Shown in pieces: positions 56,257 to 63,758 of a stretch of DNA of 64,000 nucleotides. The stretch's first letter is position 1, and each line of letters opens with the position of its first letter. Made by a program: the position numbers and the translations under genes. A model generated the notes under the pieces. The model did not search any database. It was not told the origin of the DNA and saw nothing but the letters and a program-made list of their open reading frames with translations. Origin of the DNA: Clostridium tagluense (GTDB lineage: Bacteria > Bacillota > Clostridia > Clostridiales > Clostridiaceae); the NCBI RefSeq assembly GCF_003865095.1, contig NZ_BHYK01000002.1, positions 131,841-195,840 of the forward strand, given 5' to 3'.

Positions 56257-57083
56257 ATTTTGAATACTGTGATCAGCTTGTCCGGGATTTTGAATATGTA
56301 GTGGAACATCCCATTGTGGGTAAATCTTCTGTTTATTATACAGGAGTTGATTTGGGAACGGCATGTGTTGTTTTAGCGGTTTTGGATGAAAATTACAAAC
56401 CCGTGGCAGGTGCTTATAGGTATGCAGATGTAGTTCGAGATGGTATGGTTGTAGATTATATGGGTGCAATTAAAATTGTAAGAGAACTGAAGCAGGAGAT
56501 TGAGGAGAAGATTGGTACAGAACTTATTTATGCAGCGGCTGCCATTCCGCCGGGGACAGATGCTTTGGATTCAGGAGCAGTTAAGAATGTGGTTGAGGCT
56601 GCTGGTTTTGAAGTGACAAATGTGCTTGATGAATGTACAGCTGCCAATAATGTCCTTAAAATTAAGGATGGTGCAGTTGTAGATGTTGGTGGTGGAACAA
56701 CCGGAATTTCGATTTTAAAGGATGGAGAAGTTGTTTGCATTGAGGATGAGCCAACAGGAGGTACACATTTTTCCTTAGTTGTTTCAGGTGCATATAAAAT
56801 GTCTTTTCCGGAAGGCGAATTGTATAAGCGTGATCCTAAAAATCACAAGGAACTGTTACCAGTACTGAGGCCTGTAGTTGAAAAAATTGCATCTATTATT
56901 AATCAGCATATCAAAGGTTATGATGTAAAGGAAATATGTTTGGTTGGCGGAACATGCTGCCTAACTGGTATTGAAAAAATCATAGAAAAGCAGACAGGTA
57001 TTTTCACTCATAAGCCGCAAAATCCTATGTTTGTAACCCCACTAGGAATAGCACTTAGCTGCACGCAGCAAAGTATAAGGTAA
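56238..57083 (+). CDS. eutJ: EutJ-like Hsp70-fold chaperone
   Basis: A 281-residue actin/Hsp70-fold ATPase: YYTGVDLGTACVVLAVLDE, AAAAIPPGTD, NVLDECTAANNVL, VVDVGGGTTGISI and CLVGGTCCLTGIEKII. EutJ is a predicted chaperone of microcompartments. AGGAGGTG at 56226-56233 points to ATG 56238, which overlaps the end of the previous gene. The ethanolamine locus in this window has no EutJ. Confidence 0.88.
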   Translation: MSEKKLNFEYCDQLVRDFEYVVEHPIVGKSSVYYTGVDLGTACVVLAVLDENYKPVAGAYRYADVVRDGMVVDYMGAIKIVRELKQEIEEKIGTELIYAAAAIPPGTDALDSGAVKNVVEAAGFEVTNVLDECTAANNVLKIKDGAVVDVGGGTTGISILKDGEVVCIEDEPTGGTHFSLVVSGAYKMSFPEGELYKRDPKNHKELLPVLRPVVEKIASIINQHIKGYDVKEICLVGGTCCLTGIEKIIEKQTGIFTHKPQNPMFVTPLGIALSCTQQSIR

Positions 57084-57100
57084 AGGGGGCGATTTTAGAT

Positions 57101-57406
57101 ATGGAGTTTCGAATTATTAAATCACCGACAGTTGGTACTGTAGATATTCTTATGCGGCGAATGGGGCCGGGTGTGGACAAAAACAGGATTTGTGTTGATG
57201 CAGTTGGTCTTGTGCAGGGAAGAATGATAGAGATGATTTGCGCAGCGGACATTGCTGAAAAGGCGGTTGGTGTCACAGTAGAAGATATCAGAGGAAGTTG
57301 TCCGCAGAACATGATAATGATTGCGATTTTTGGCGATACTGCATCTGTTGAATCTGCAATCCAAGAGATTAAGCAGCAGCTTAAAAAGGAGAAAGATTTA
57401 TGTTAA
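57101..57406 (+). CDS. GrpU-like circularly permuted BMC shell protein
   Basis: A 101-residue single-BMC protein with an extra N-terminal strand region (FRIIKSPTVGTVDILMRRMG) and core VGLVQGRMIEMICAADIAEK, GVTVEDIRGSCPQNMIMIAI, FGDTASVESAI. The order and the cysteine in RGSCPQNM resemble GrpU proteins of glycyl-radical compartments, whose pore cysteines can bind an Fe-S cluster. It overlaps eutN by seven bases. The GrpU assignment is tentative. Confidence 0.65.
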   Translation: MEFRIIKSPTVGTVDILMRRMGPGVDKNRICVDAVGLVQGRMIEMICAADIAEKAVGVTVEDIRGSCPQNMIMIAIFGDTASVESAIQEIKQQLKKEKDLC

Positions 57407-57663
57407 CAGCAAAACTGATTGATAGCATATGGGCAACAAGAAAAGCAGAATCACTTAATGGACTAAAGTTTATGCTGGCAGAAGTAATTGGCGGTAGTAG
57501 TGCCGGTGAGCGTTTGATTGTTGTAGATATTATCGGTGCCGGTATTGGAGATAGGGTTATTGTAAGCACTGGCTCATCGGCTCGCCGAATGCTAGGTAAT
57601 GACGATATCCCAGTAGATGCGGTTGTTGTGGGAATTATTGATGATGATTGCAATTTCAGATAA
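57400..57663 (+). CDS. EutN/CcmL-type BMC-P vertex protein
   Basis: An 87-residue pentamer protein: LTAKLIDSIWATRKAESLNG, VVDIIGAGIGDRVIVSTGSS, DAVVVGIIDDD. It closes the vertices of the choline compartment. The start overlaps the previous gene's last codons and follows AAAAGGAG. Confidence 0.94.
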   Translation: MLTAKLIDSIWATRKAESLNGLKFMLAEVIGGSSAGERLIVVDIIGAGIGDRVIVSTGSSARRMLGNDDIPVDAVVVGIIDDDCNFR

Positions 57664-57667
57664 ATTC

Positions 57668-57766
57668 AGGAGGCAAAAGAATTAATAATTCTTATGTGCC
57701 TCAGACAATTACAGGAGGCATAACAATTGATAATTGTTATGTGCCCCAGAGAATAACAGGAGGGGT
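57668..57766 (+). repeat. Tandem hairpin plus Shine-Dalgarno repeat before the PduS-like gene
   Basis: A unit of about 45 bases occurs twice: AGGAGG (57668, 57713, third copy 57758), a short perfect hairpin (57677-57693 and 57721-57739), then TATGTGCC.CAGA.AAT.ACA leading into the next AGGAGG. The third AGGAGG is seven bases before ATG 57771. Confidence 0.85.
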
Positions 57767-57770
57767 AAGA

Positions 57771-59099
57771 ATGAGTCTTCTTGATATGGTGAGAGAAGCC
57801 GGTGTTATTGGTGCAGGGGGTGCAGGGTTCCCTACCCATGTAAAACTAGCATCAAAATCGGAATATATACTTCTTAACGGAGCTGAATGTGAACCTCTGC
57901 TTCGGGTGGATCAGCAGTTGATGAAACTATTTCCCGATGAGGTAATTAAAGGATTTGAAGCAGCAGGAAGATTGGTTTCTGCAAGCAAAGCTATTATAGG
58001 TATTAAAGGAAAGCATAAAGACGGGATTTCTATTCTGCGAGAGAGAATTAAGGCATTGCAGGTAGGTGATTTCGTTGAGGTCAAAGAGCTTCCAGATGTT
58101 TATCCTGTAGGTGATGAGCAAGTTTTGGTTTATGAATTGACAGGTAGAGTTGTTCCTGAAATGGGTATCCCAATTCAGGTTGGATGTGTAGTAGTCAATA
58201 CAGAAACGGCATTAAATATTTACAATGCTTCCCTGGGACAGTCAGTTACAGAAAAATATATCACAGTTGCAGGAGATATACCTAAAAGCTTGACTGTAAA
58301 AGTGCCAGTAGGCACACCTATTATAGATGTGCTAAAGCTGAGTGGTATAGAAAATTTTGATGATTATGCAGTTATTGATGGTGGTCCTATGATGGGGCCT
58401 GTCATGAGTAATATAGATGGATATGTTACAAAGAAGAATAAGGGATTTGTAATTTTGAAAAAGCAGCATTCTCTGATTCGCAAGAAATCTATGAACTTAG
58501 AGCAGGCAAGAAGAGTGAATAGGGCTTCTTGTGAGCAGTGCCGTATGTGTACGGATATGTGTCCTCGCTATCTTCTTGGACATAATGTACAGCCACATAA
58601 GATGATGAGAGCTTTAAATTATGCATTAACGGATGTTGAAGGCCAGAAGGTTTCACAGTTATGTTGTCAGTGTAATTTATGTGAATTATTCTCATGCCCG
58701 GTAGGATTATATCCGAAATCTGCAAATGTTTATTTTAAAGAAAAATTGGCCCAGCAGAATATAAGGTACAAGCCCATGCAATCAGAATTCGCTTCTCGCA
58801 AAAGCCGTGAGTATCGTTTGGTTCCAAGTAAGCGTATTGTCGCTAGACTGGGACTACATGATTTTGACAAGCCAGCGCTTATGACGAAAGTTGAAATAAA
58901 ACCTGAATTGGTACGTATTGCAACAAGGCAGCATGTAGGGGCACCTGCGGTGACCGTTGTTTCTACTGGCGATCATGTGCAGCTGGGACAGCTAATCGGC
59001 AAAATTCCTGAAGATAATTTGGGGGCTACAATTCATGCTAGCATTTCAGGAACGGTTGTAGAGTGTGGAAATGATTTTATTACGATAAGGAGGGACTGA
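57771..59099 (+). CDS. PduS-like RnfC/SLBB electron-transfer protein
   Basis: A 442-residue flavin/Fe-S protein. The N-terminal domain LLDMVREAGVIGAGGAGFPT binds NADH/FMN as in RnfC and PduS; an SLBB domain (about 150-240) follows, then two 4Fe-4S motifs CEQCRMCTDMCP and CCQCNLCELFSCP. The C-terminal domain is a barrel-sandwich fold (TVVSTGDHVQLGQLIGKIPE). PduS passes electrons from NADH across the shell. ATG 57771 is chosen by its SD over upstream in-frame codons that run through the repeat. Confidence 0.88.
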   Translation: MSLLDMVREAGVIGAGGAGFPTHVKLASKSEYILLNGAECEPLLRVDQQLMKLFPDEVIKGFEAAGRLVSASKAIIGIKGKHKDGISILRERIKALQVGDFVEVKELPDVYPVGDEQVLVYELTGRVVPEMGIPIQVGCVVVNTETALNIYNASLGQSVTEKYITVAGDIPKSLTVKVPVGTPIIDVLKLSGIENFDDYAVIDGGPMMGPVMSNIDGYVTKKNKGFVILKKQHSLIRKKSMNLEQARRVNRASCEQCRMCTDMCPRYLLGHNVQPHKMMRALNYALTDVEGQKVSQLCCQCNLCELFSCPVGLYPKSANVYFKEKLAQQNIRYKPMQSEFASRKSREYRLVPSKRIVARLGLHDFDKPALMTKVEIKPELVRIATRQHVGAPAVTVVSTGDHVQLGQLIGKIPEDNLGATIHASISGTVVECGNDFITIRRD

Positions 59100-59100
59100 T

Positions 59101-59649
59101 ATGTCGAAAGCAATAGGTATGGTTGAATTTACAAGTATTGCACGAGGTATATATGTAGCAGATCAGATGCTGAAAATTTCTGATGTGGAAATAGTAACAG
59201 CTAGTTCTGTTTGCCCCGGTAAGTATATAGTTATTGTTGAGGGCGATGTTGCATCAGTTCAAGATTCCGTAAGTATTGGTGAGCGGTTAGCAGAAGAATT
59301 TTTGGTTGATTCTATTGTTATACCAAATGTCAGCCCGTTAGTATTCCCAGCAATCACAGGTGCAACTATGCCAGATGAAATTCAGGCACTAGGAATTATG
59401 GAGTCTTTCTCTCTTTCAACCATGGTTATCGCTGCTGATGCAATCTTGAAAGCAGCGGAATTACAGCCTATAGAGCTCCGGTTGGGAAATGGACTAGGCG
59501 GTAAGTCATTCTTTACTTTCACCGGCGATGTGGCTGCGGTTGAAACCGGTATTGAAACAGGAAAGGCTATTGCAAAAGAAAAAGGACTGCTTGTAAATGC
59601 AGAAGTTATAGCTTCGCCTTCAGGCAGACTGTTGTCATCTTTGTTCTAA
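59101..59649 (+). CDS. PduT-like BMC-T shell protein with pore cysteine
   Basis: A 182-residue protein with two BMC domains (KAIGMVEFTSIARGIYVADQ; QALGIMESFSLSTMVIAADA). VCPGKYIVIVEGD carries the cysteine that in PduT binds a 4Fe-4S cluster at the trimer pore, and GLGGKSFFTFTGDV is the second pore loop. It starts one base after the PduS-like stop. PduS and PduT interact in other compartments, so an electron path through the shell is likely. Confidence 0.87.
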   Translation: MSKAIGMVEFTSIARGIYVADQMLKISDVEIVTASSVCPGKYIVIVEGDVASVQDSVSIGERLAEEFLVDSIVIPNVSPLVFPAITGATMPDEIQALGIMESFSLSTMVIAADAILKAAELQPIELRLGNGLGGKSFFTFTGDVAAVETGIETGKAIAKEKGLLVNAEVIASPSGRLLSSLF

Positions 59650-59686
59650 TATATGAGAACTTATATTTATGAAAGGATGTGAAGGA

Positions 59687-60397
59687 ATGAAAAAATTGAT
59701 TTGTGTAAAAGATGTTGAGAATGTGGAAAAGAAGGGTCAAAAAGTATTTTATATTGATAGTAATACAATTATTACGCCATCAGCCAAAGACGCAGCGAAA
59801 GCTTGTGGAATAGAGTTTTCTACGGAGACTCCTGTATGCGCGGTAAAGAGTTCCGAAGCTAATGTTTGTGAGGTAAAGAGTTCCCAGCCGCAGGCTTGTG
59901 CAGCAAAAAATTCTTGTGAAGAAATAGCCTCATCACTGGCAAAAGCCAGTGATGGTGGAATCGACACAGATATGATTTATAAGGTATTCAAAGCTATGAT
60001 GGATAAAGGGCTTTTAAATGGAATCCTTGATTCTTTTTCTAATAAGCCATATATTGCTGAGATTGATCCTTGTGGTTTAAAGGTAGTTCGTGGTAGTTCG
60101 GTAAAGATGGAAGTTCTTGATACTGGAAACCCTAGCGATAAAGTATTTTATCAGGAAATTATTAATGGGGATGACGGTTGCAAAATGAATGCAGGGGTTA
60201 TTACAATTGAAGGTTGCACCTTCGACTGGGAAACCGCTTGCCAAGAGCTATACTATGTTATAGAAGGTACATTGACAGTAACAGTGGATGGAAAGATTTA
60301 CACTGCACATTCAGGTGATTCAGTATTCTTCCCTAAGGGAGCTAAATTAGCATTTGGTTCACCTGACAAGATGAAAGCATTCTATGCTACATATTAG
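59687..60397 (+). CDS. EutQ-like cupin protein with cysteine-repeat linker
   Basis: A 236-residue protein, longer than EutQ at 40558. Residues 1-45 contain the ITPSAKDAAKACGIEF module also seen in EutT. Residues 51-77 are a ten-residue repeat, CAVKSSEANV / CEVKSSQPQA / CAAKNSC, placing cysteines at 51, 61, 71 and 77. A helix (IDTDMIYKVFKAMMDKGLLN) and the C-terminal cupin (IEGCTFDWETACQELYYVIE) follow. AAAGGA selects ATG 59687 over ATG 59669. Acetate kinase activity reported for EutQ may apply. Confidence 0.85.
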   Translation: MKKLICVKDVENVEKKGQKVFYIDSNTIITPSAKDAAKACGIEFSTETPVCAVKSSEANVCEVKSSQPQACAAKNSCEEIASSLAKASDGGIDTDMIYKVFKAMMDKGLLNGILDSFSNKPYIAEIDPCGLKVVRGSSVKMEVLDTGNPSDKVFYQEIINGDDGCKMNAGVITIEGCTFDWETACQELYYVIEGTLTVTVDGKIYTAHSGDSVFFPKGAKLAFGSPDKMKAFYATY

Positions 60398-60429
60398 AAG
60401 GCTTGACTAAAGTTAAGGAGGGTTAGGAA

Positions 60430-61086
60430 ATGCAGGCACTTGGGTTAATTGAAACAATAGGACTCGTTGCAGCTATTGAGAGTGCAGATGCTATGCTTAA
60501 GGCAGCAAATGTGAACCTCTTGGAAAAGACATATGTAGGCGGAGGTCTTGTTACCATTGTTGTAACTGGAGATGTGGGCGCGGTGAAAGCAGCTGTAGAG
60601 GCTGGCTGCGCTGCAGTTAGAAAAATAAACAGCGCATCCCTGGTTTCAGAGCATGTGATTCCTCGCCCACATGAGGATTTGGAAAACATAATTATACCAG
60701 AGGCACCGCTGAAAGATAGAGAAATGTCAACTGTAGAGGCAACAAAAACTGAATCCGAAGCTGAAATAATTGAAGAATACACTGCAGAGGTTGAAGTTGA
60801 AAATTTAGTAGTGAAAGATTCAAAAATTACGGAATTCGATGCAGAAAAAACAACTGCTTCTTTGCAAAGGGATTTAAGTGAGATACCTAATAAGGAAGCT
60901 GTAGATAAGATGGTACTTGAATACGGTTTGGAAGAAACAATTGAGGTTTTGAGCAAGTTTAAGGTTATAGAACTTCGAAATCTAGCTCGTGAATATAAGA
61001 ACTTTGGTATTGCGGGAAGGTCGGTTTCTAAGGCAAATAAGAGGTTGCTACTTACAAAATTCAGAGAACATTACGGAAATAATTAA
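60430..61086 (+). CDS. BMC-H shell protein with long C-terminal extension
   Basis: A 218-residue protein. Residues 1-90 are a BMC-H domain (QALGLIETIGLVAAIESADA, TYVGGGLVTIVVTGDVGAVK, EHVIPRPHEDLENII). An acidic linker leads to a C-terminal module with FKVIELRNLAREYKNFGIAG and NKRLLLTKFREHYG, resembling the SAP/Rho-N-like tail of the ethanolamine protein at 34169. AAGGAGGG precedes the ATG. The tail may bind nucleic acid or cargo; unproven. Confidence 0.82.
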   Translation: MQALGLIETIGLVAAIESADAMLKAANVNLLEKTYVGGGLVTIVVTGDVGAVKAAVEAGCAAVRKINSASLVSEHVIPRPHEDLENIIIPEAPLKDREMSTVEATKTESEAEIIEEYTAEVEVENLVVKDSKITEFDAEKTTASLQRDLSEIPNKEAVDKMVLEYGLEETIEVLSKFKVIELRNLAREYKNFGIAGRSVSKANKRLLLTKFREHYGNN

Positions 61087-61154
61087 AGCAGTTATAACAA
61101 TTATAAAAATATATCATGAAAATTTTACAAGAAAACGAATGGAGGAATTATAAG

Positions 61155-62690
61155 ATGGAAAATTTCGATAAGGATTTACGATCTATACAAGAAGCAAGAA
61201 ATCTTGCAAGACTCGGAAAAATAGCGACAGAACAGATAGCTGATTATACTCAGGAACAAATAGATAAGATTTTGTGCAATATGGTTAGAGTAGCAGAAGA
61301 AAATGTGGTTTGTTTAGCTAAGATGGCCGTGGAAGAAACTGGTTTTGGAAAAGTTGAGGATAAGGCTTATAAAAACCATATGGCTTCCACTATTGTGTAT
61401 AATGCTATCAAAGATATGAAGACTATTGGTGTGATTAGTGAAAATGTGGCTGATAGGGTAACTGATATTGCAGAGCCAGTTGGACTAATTATGGGTATTG
61501 TACCTTCTACAAATCCAACATCAACTGCTATTTACAAAGCAATAATTGCAATTAAATCACGTAATGCAATTGTATTTTCACCACATCCTGCTGCATTAAA
61601 ATGTACACTGAAGGCTATAACTCTTATGAATGATGCTGCAGTAGCTGCAGGAGCTCCTGCCAATATTATTAGCGGTATGTCTACGCTATCTGTAGGGGCT
61701 ACAAATGAGTTAATGAAATGTAGTGAGGTTTCTATGATTATCGCAACTGGAGGCCCTGGAATGGTAAAGGCCGCTTATAGTGCGGGCAAGCCTGCATTGG
61801 GTGTTGGTGCTGGAAACTCACCAGCTTATATTGAGAGAAGTGCTAATGTTCAACAAGCAGTTAAAAATATTATTGCAAGTAAGACTTTTGACTATGGTAC
61901 CATTTGTGCATCCGAACAGTCTATTATTGTTGAAGAATGCAATCATGATCAGGTAGTATCTGAATTTAAGAAGCAGGGCGGCTATTTTATGACGTCAGAA
62001 GAAACTGCAAAAGTTTGTGGACTACTGTTTAAGAATGGTGGTCATAGCATGAGTGCCAAGTTCGTAGGCAAATCTCCTCAGGTTATTGCAACAGCTGCTG
62101 GAATTTCAATTCCAGAAGGAACAAAGGTTCTAATAGGTGAGCAGCAAGGTGTTGGTGATGCTTATCCACTATCCTTCGAAAAATTGACAACTGTACTTGC
62201 TTTCTATACAGTTAGAGATTGGCACGAGGCATGTGACCTCAGTATCAAACTGCTTCAAAATGGTATAGGACACACTATGAGCATTCATACAGAGGATAAA
62301 GGTATTGTAATGAAGTTTGCTAAAAAACCAGCAGCTCGTATTTTGGTTAATACTGGTGGAACTCAAGGAGGTACTGGTTTAAGCACAGGACTTTTACCTG
62401 CATTTACACTAGGTTGCGGTACATGGGGAGGAAGTTCTGTTTCTGAAAATGTTGGTCCGATGCATTTGATTAATATCAAGAGAGTCGCATATGGCATTAA
62501 AGATTGTAGTACATTAGCTTCTGAAGATCCTGCATTCAACCATCCTGAACTATCTTCCAGTTATGTTAAGCAAGGCGTAGGATGCGGTACAAGTCCTGCC
62601 TCATATGCATCCAATGACGCTTCTACTGATAATGAAAAACTTTTGAAGTTGGTAAGCGATCTAGTAAATGCAATGAAGGGAGCTAACTAA
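61155..62690 (+). CDS. cutF: CoA-acylating acetaldehyde dehydrogenase of the choline locus
   Basis: A 511-residue EutE-type enzyme converting the acetaldehyde made by CutC to acetyl-CoA. The catalytic cysteine is kept in SKTFDYGTICASEQSIIVE and the NAD/CoA segments IVPSTNPTSTAIYKAIIA and IIATGGPGMVKAAYSA are intact, unlike the homologue at 49521. The C-terminal helix NEKLLKLVSDLVNAMKG is a candidate encapsulation peptide. GGAGGAA selects ATG 61155. pduL begins two bases after the stop. Confidence 0.93.
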   Translation: MENFDKDLRSIQEARNLARLGKIATEQIADYTQEQIDKILCNMVRVAEENVVCLAKMAVEETGFGKVEDKAYKNHMASTIVYNAIKDMKTIGVISENVADRVTDIAEPVGLIMGIVPSTNPTSTAIYKAIIAIKSRNAIVFSPHPAALKCTLKAITLMNDAAVAAGAPANIISGMSTLSVGATNELMKCSEVSMIIATGGPGMVKAAYSAGKPALGVGAGNSPAYIERSANVQQAVKNIIASKTFDYGTICASEQSIIVEECNHDQVVSEFKKQGGYFMTSEETAKVCGLLFKNGGHSMSAKFVGKSPQVIATAAGISIPEGTKVLIGEQQGVGDAYPLSFEKLTTVLAFYTVRDWHEACDLSIKLLQNGIGHTMSIHTEDKGIVMKFAKKPAARILVNTGGTQGGTGLSTGLLPAFTLGCGTWGGSSVSENVGPMHLINIKRVAYGIKDCSTLASEDPAFNHPELSSSYVKQGVGCGTSPASYASNDASTDNEKLLKLVSDLVNAMKGAN

Positions 62691-62691
62691 A

Positions 62692-63342
62692 ATGGATAAC
62701 TATGAAACTGCCCTGAAGCTTTTGCTAGAGGCTGTTCAATCTAATATGTCTTCTAGTGACGTGAAAGGGGATATGTATGAAATTCCAGTAGGAGTTTCTA
62801 ATCGCCATATTCACATCTCTCAAGCTGATTTGAACAGTCTCTTCGGGGAAGGTTATCAACTTACTAAGAGTAAAGATTTGTCACAACTCGGACAGTATGC
62901 ATGCAAGGAAACAGTAACAATATGCGGTCCAAAGGGTGCCATTGAGAAAGTTAGAATTCTTGGTCCAGTGCGTAGTAAATCGCAGATAGAAGTTCTTACA
63001 GGAGATTCCTTCAAGCTTGGTGTAGTTTCACAAGCAAGGCTATCAGGTGATTTACAAGGAACACCTGGAATTACGCTAATTGGTCCGAAGGGATCTATTC
63101 AGACTACAGAAGGTCTGATTGTTGCACAGAGGCATATTCATATGACTCCTGAAGATGCGAAGCGTTTCGGCGTGCATGACGGACAGTCAGTGAGTATTGA
63201 AATTAGTGGTCCGCGCGGGGGCATTTACAATAATGTTGCCGTTAGAGCAAATGACGCTTCGGCTTTAGAATGTCATATTGACACAGAAGAAGCAAATGCT
63301 ATGAATCTTAATTCCTTATCAAAAATTAAAATTGTAAAATAA
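62692..63342 (+). CDS. pduL: PduL-type phosphotransacetylase of the choline locus
   Basis: A 216-residue acyl-CoA phosphotransferase regenerating CoA from acetyl-CoA. Two half-domains carry VGVSNRHIHISQADLNSLFG and VAQRHIHMTPEDAKRFG with zinc-binding histidines. The N-terminal helix (YETALKLLLEAVQSNM) is a likely encapsulation peptide. It is closely coupled to cutF, which supplies its substrate. Confidence 0.93.
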   Translation: MDNYETALKLLLEAVQSNMSSSDVKGDMYEIPVGVSNRHIHISQADLNSLFGEGYQLTKSKDLSQLGQYACKETVTICGPKGAIEKVRILGPVRSKSQIEVLTGDSFKLGVVSQARLSGDLQGTPGITLIGPKGSIQTTEGLIVAQRHIHMTPEDAKRFGVHDGQSVSIEISGPRGGIYNNVAVRANDASALECHIDTEEANAMNLNSLSKIKIVK

Positions 63343-63369
63343 AAAATAAAAAATTAGGAGGAAATAAAA

Positions 63370-63669
63370 ATGAAATATGATGCATTAGGAATGATCGAAA
63401 CAAAGGGTTTAGTTGGGGCTATTGAAGCTGCAGATGCAATGGTTAAAGCAGCAAATGTTTATCTAGTTGGTAAAGAATTTGTTGGTGGTGGTCTAGTAAC
63501 AGTAATGGTAAGAGGTGACGTTGGTGCTGTAAAGGCAGCAACTGATGCAGGAGCGGCTGCTGCACAACGTGTTGGAGAATTGATTTCTGTTCATGTTATC
63601 CCTCGTCCACACGTTGAAGTTGAAGGTATTCTTCCTAAAATGTTAAAGAGGGAAGAAGATATAAAATAG
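63370..63669 (+). CDS. BMC-H shell protein, first of a duplicated pair
   Basis: A 99-residue hexameric shell tile: [40 protein letters not shown] and [21 protein letters not shown] precedes the ATG. The coding sequence is repeated without any base change 389 bases downstream. Confidence 0.95.
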   Translation: MKYDALGMIETKGLVGAIEAADAMVKAANVYLVGKEFVGGGLVTVMVRGDVGAVKAATDAGAAAAQRVGELISVHVIPRPHVEVEGILPKMLKREEDIK

Positions 63670-63758
63670 ATTAGTCGGCATGAGAATAATTCATATAAAT
63701 TATAGATAATAATTTCAAAAATAAAAAATAAAAAATAAAAAATTAGGAGGAAATAAAA

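Noticed and set aside
60423..60956. 177-codon open frame on the minus strand
   Set aside because: Antisense to a clear BMC-H gene; Ser/Ala-rich mirror of the coding strand.
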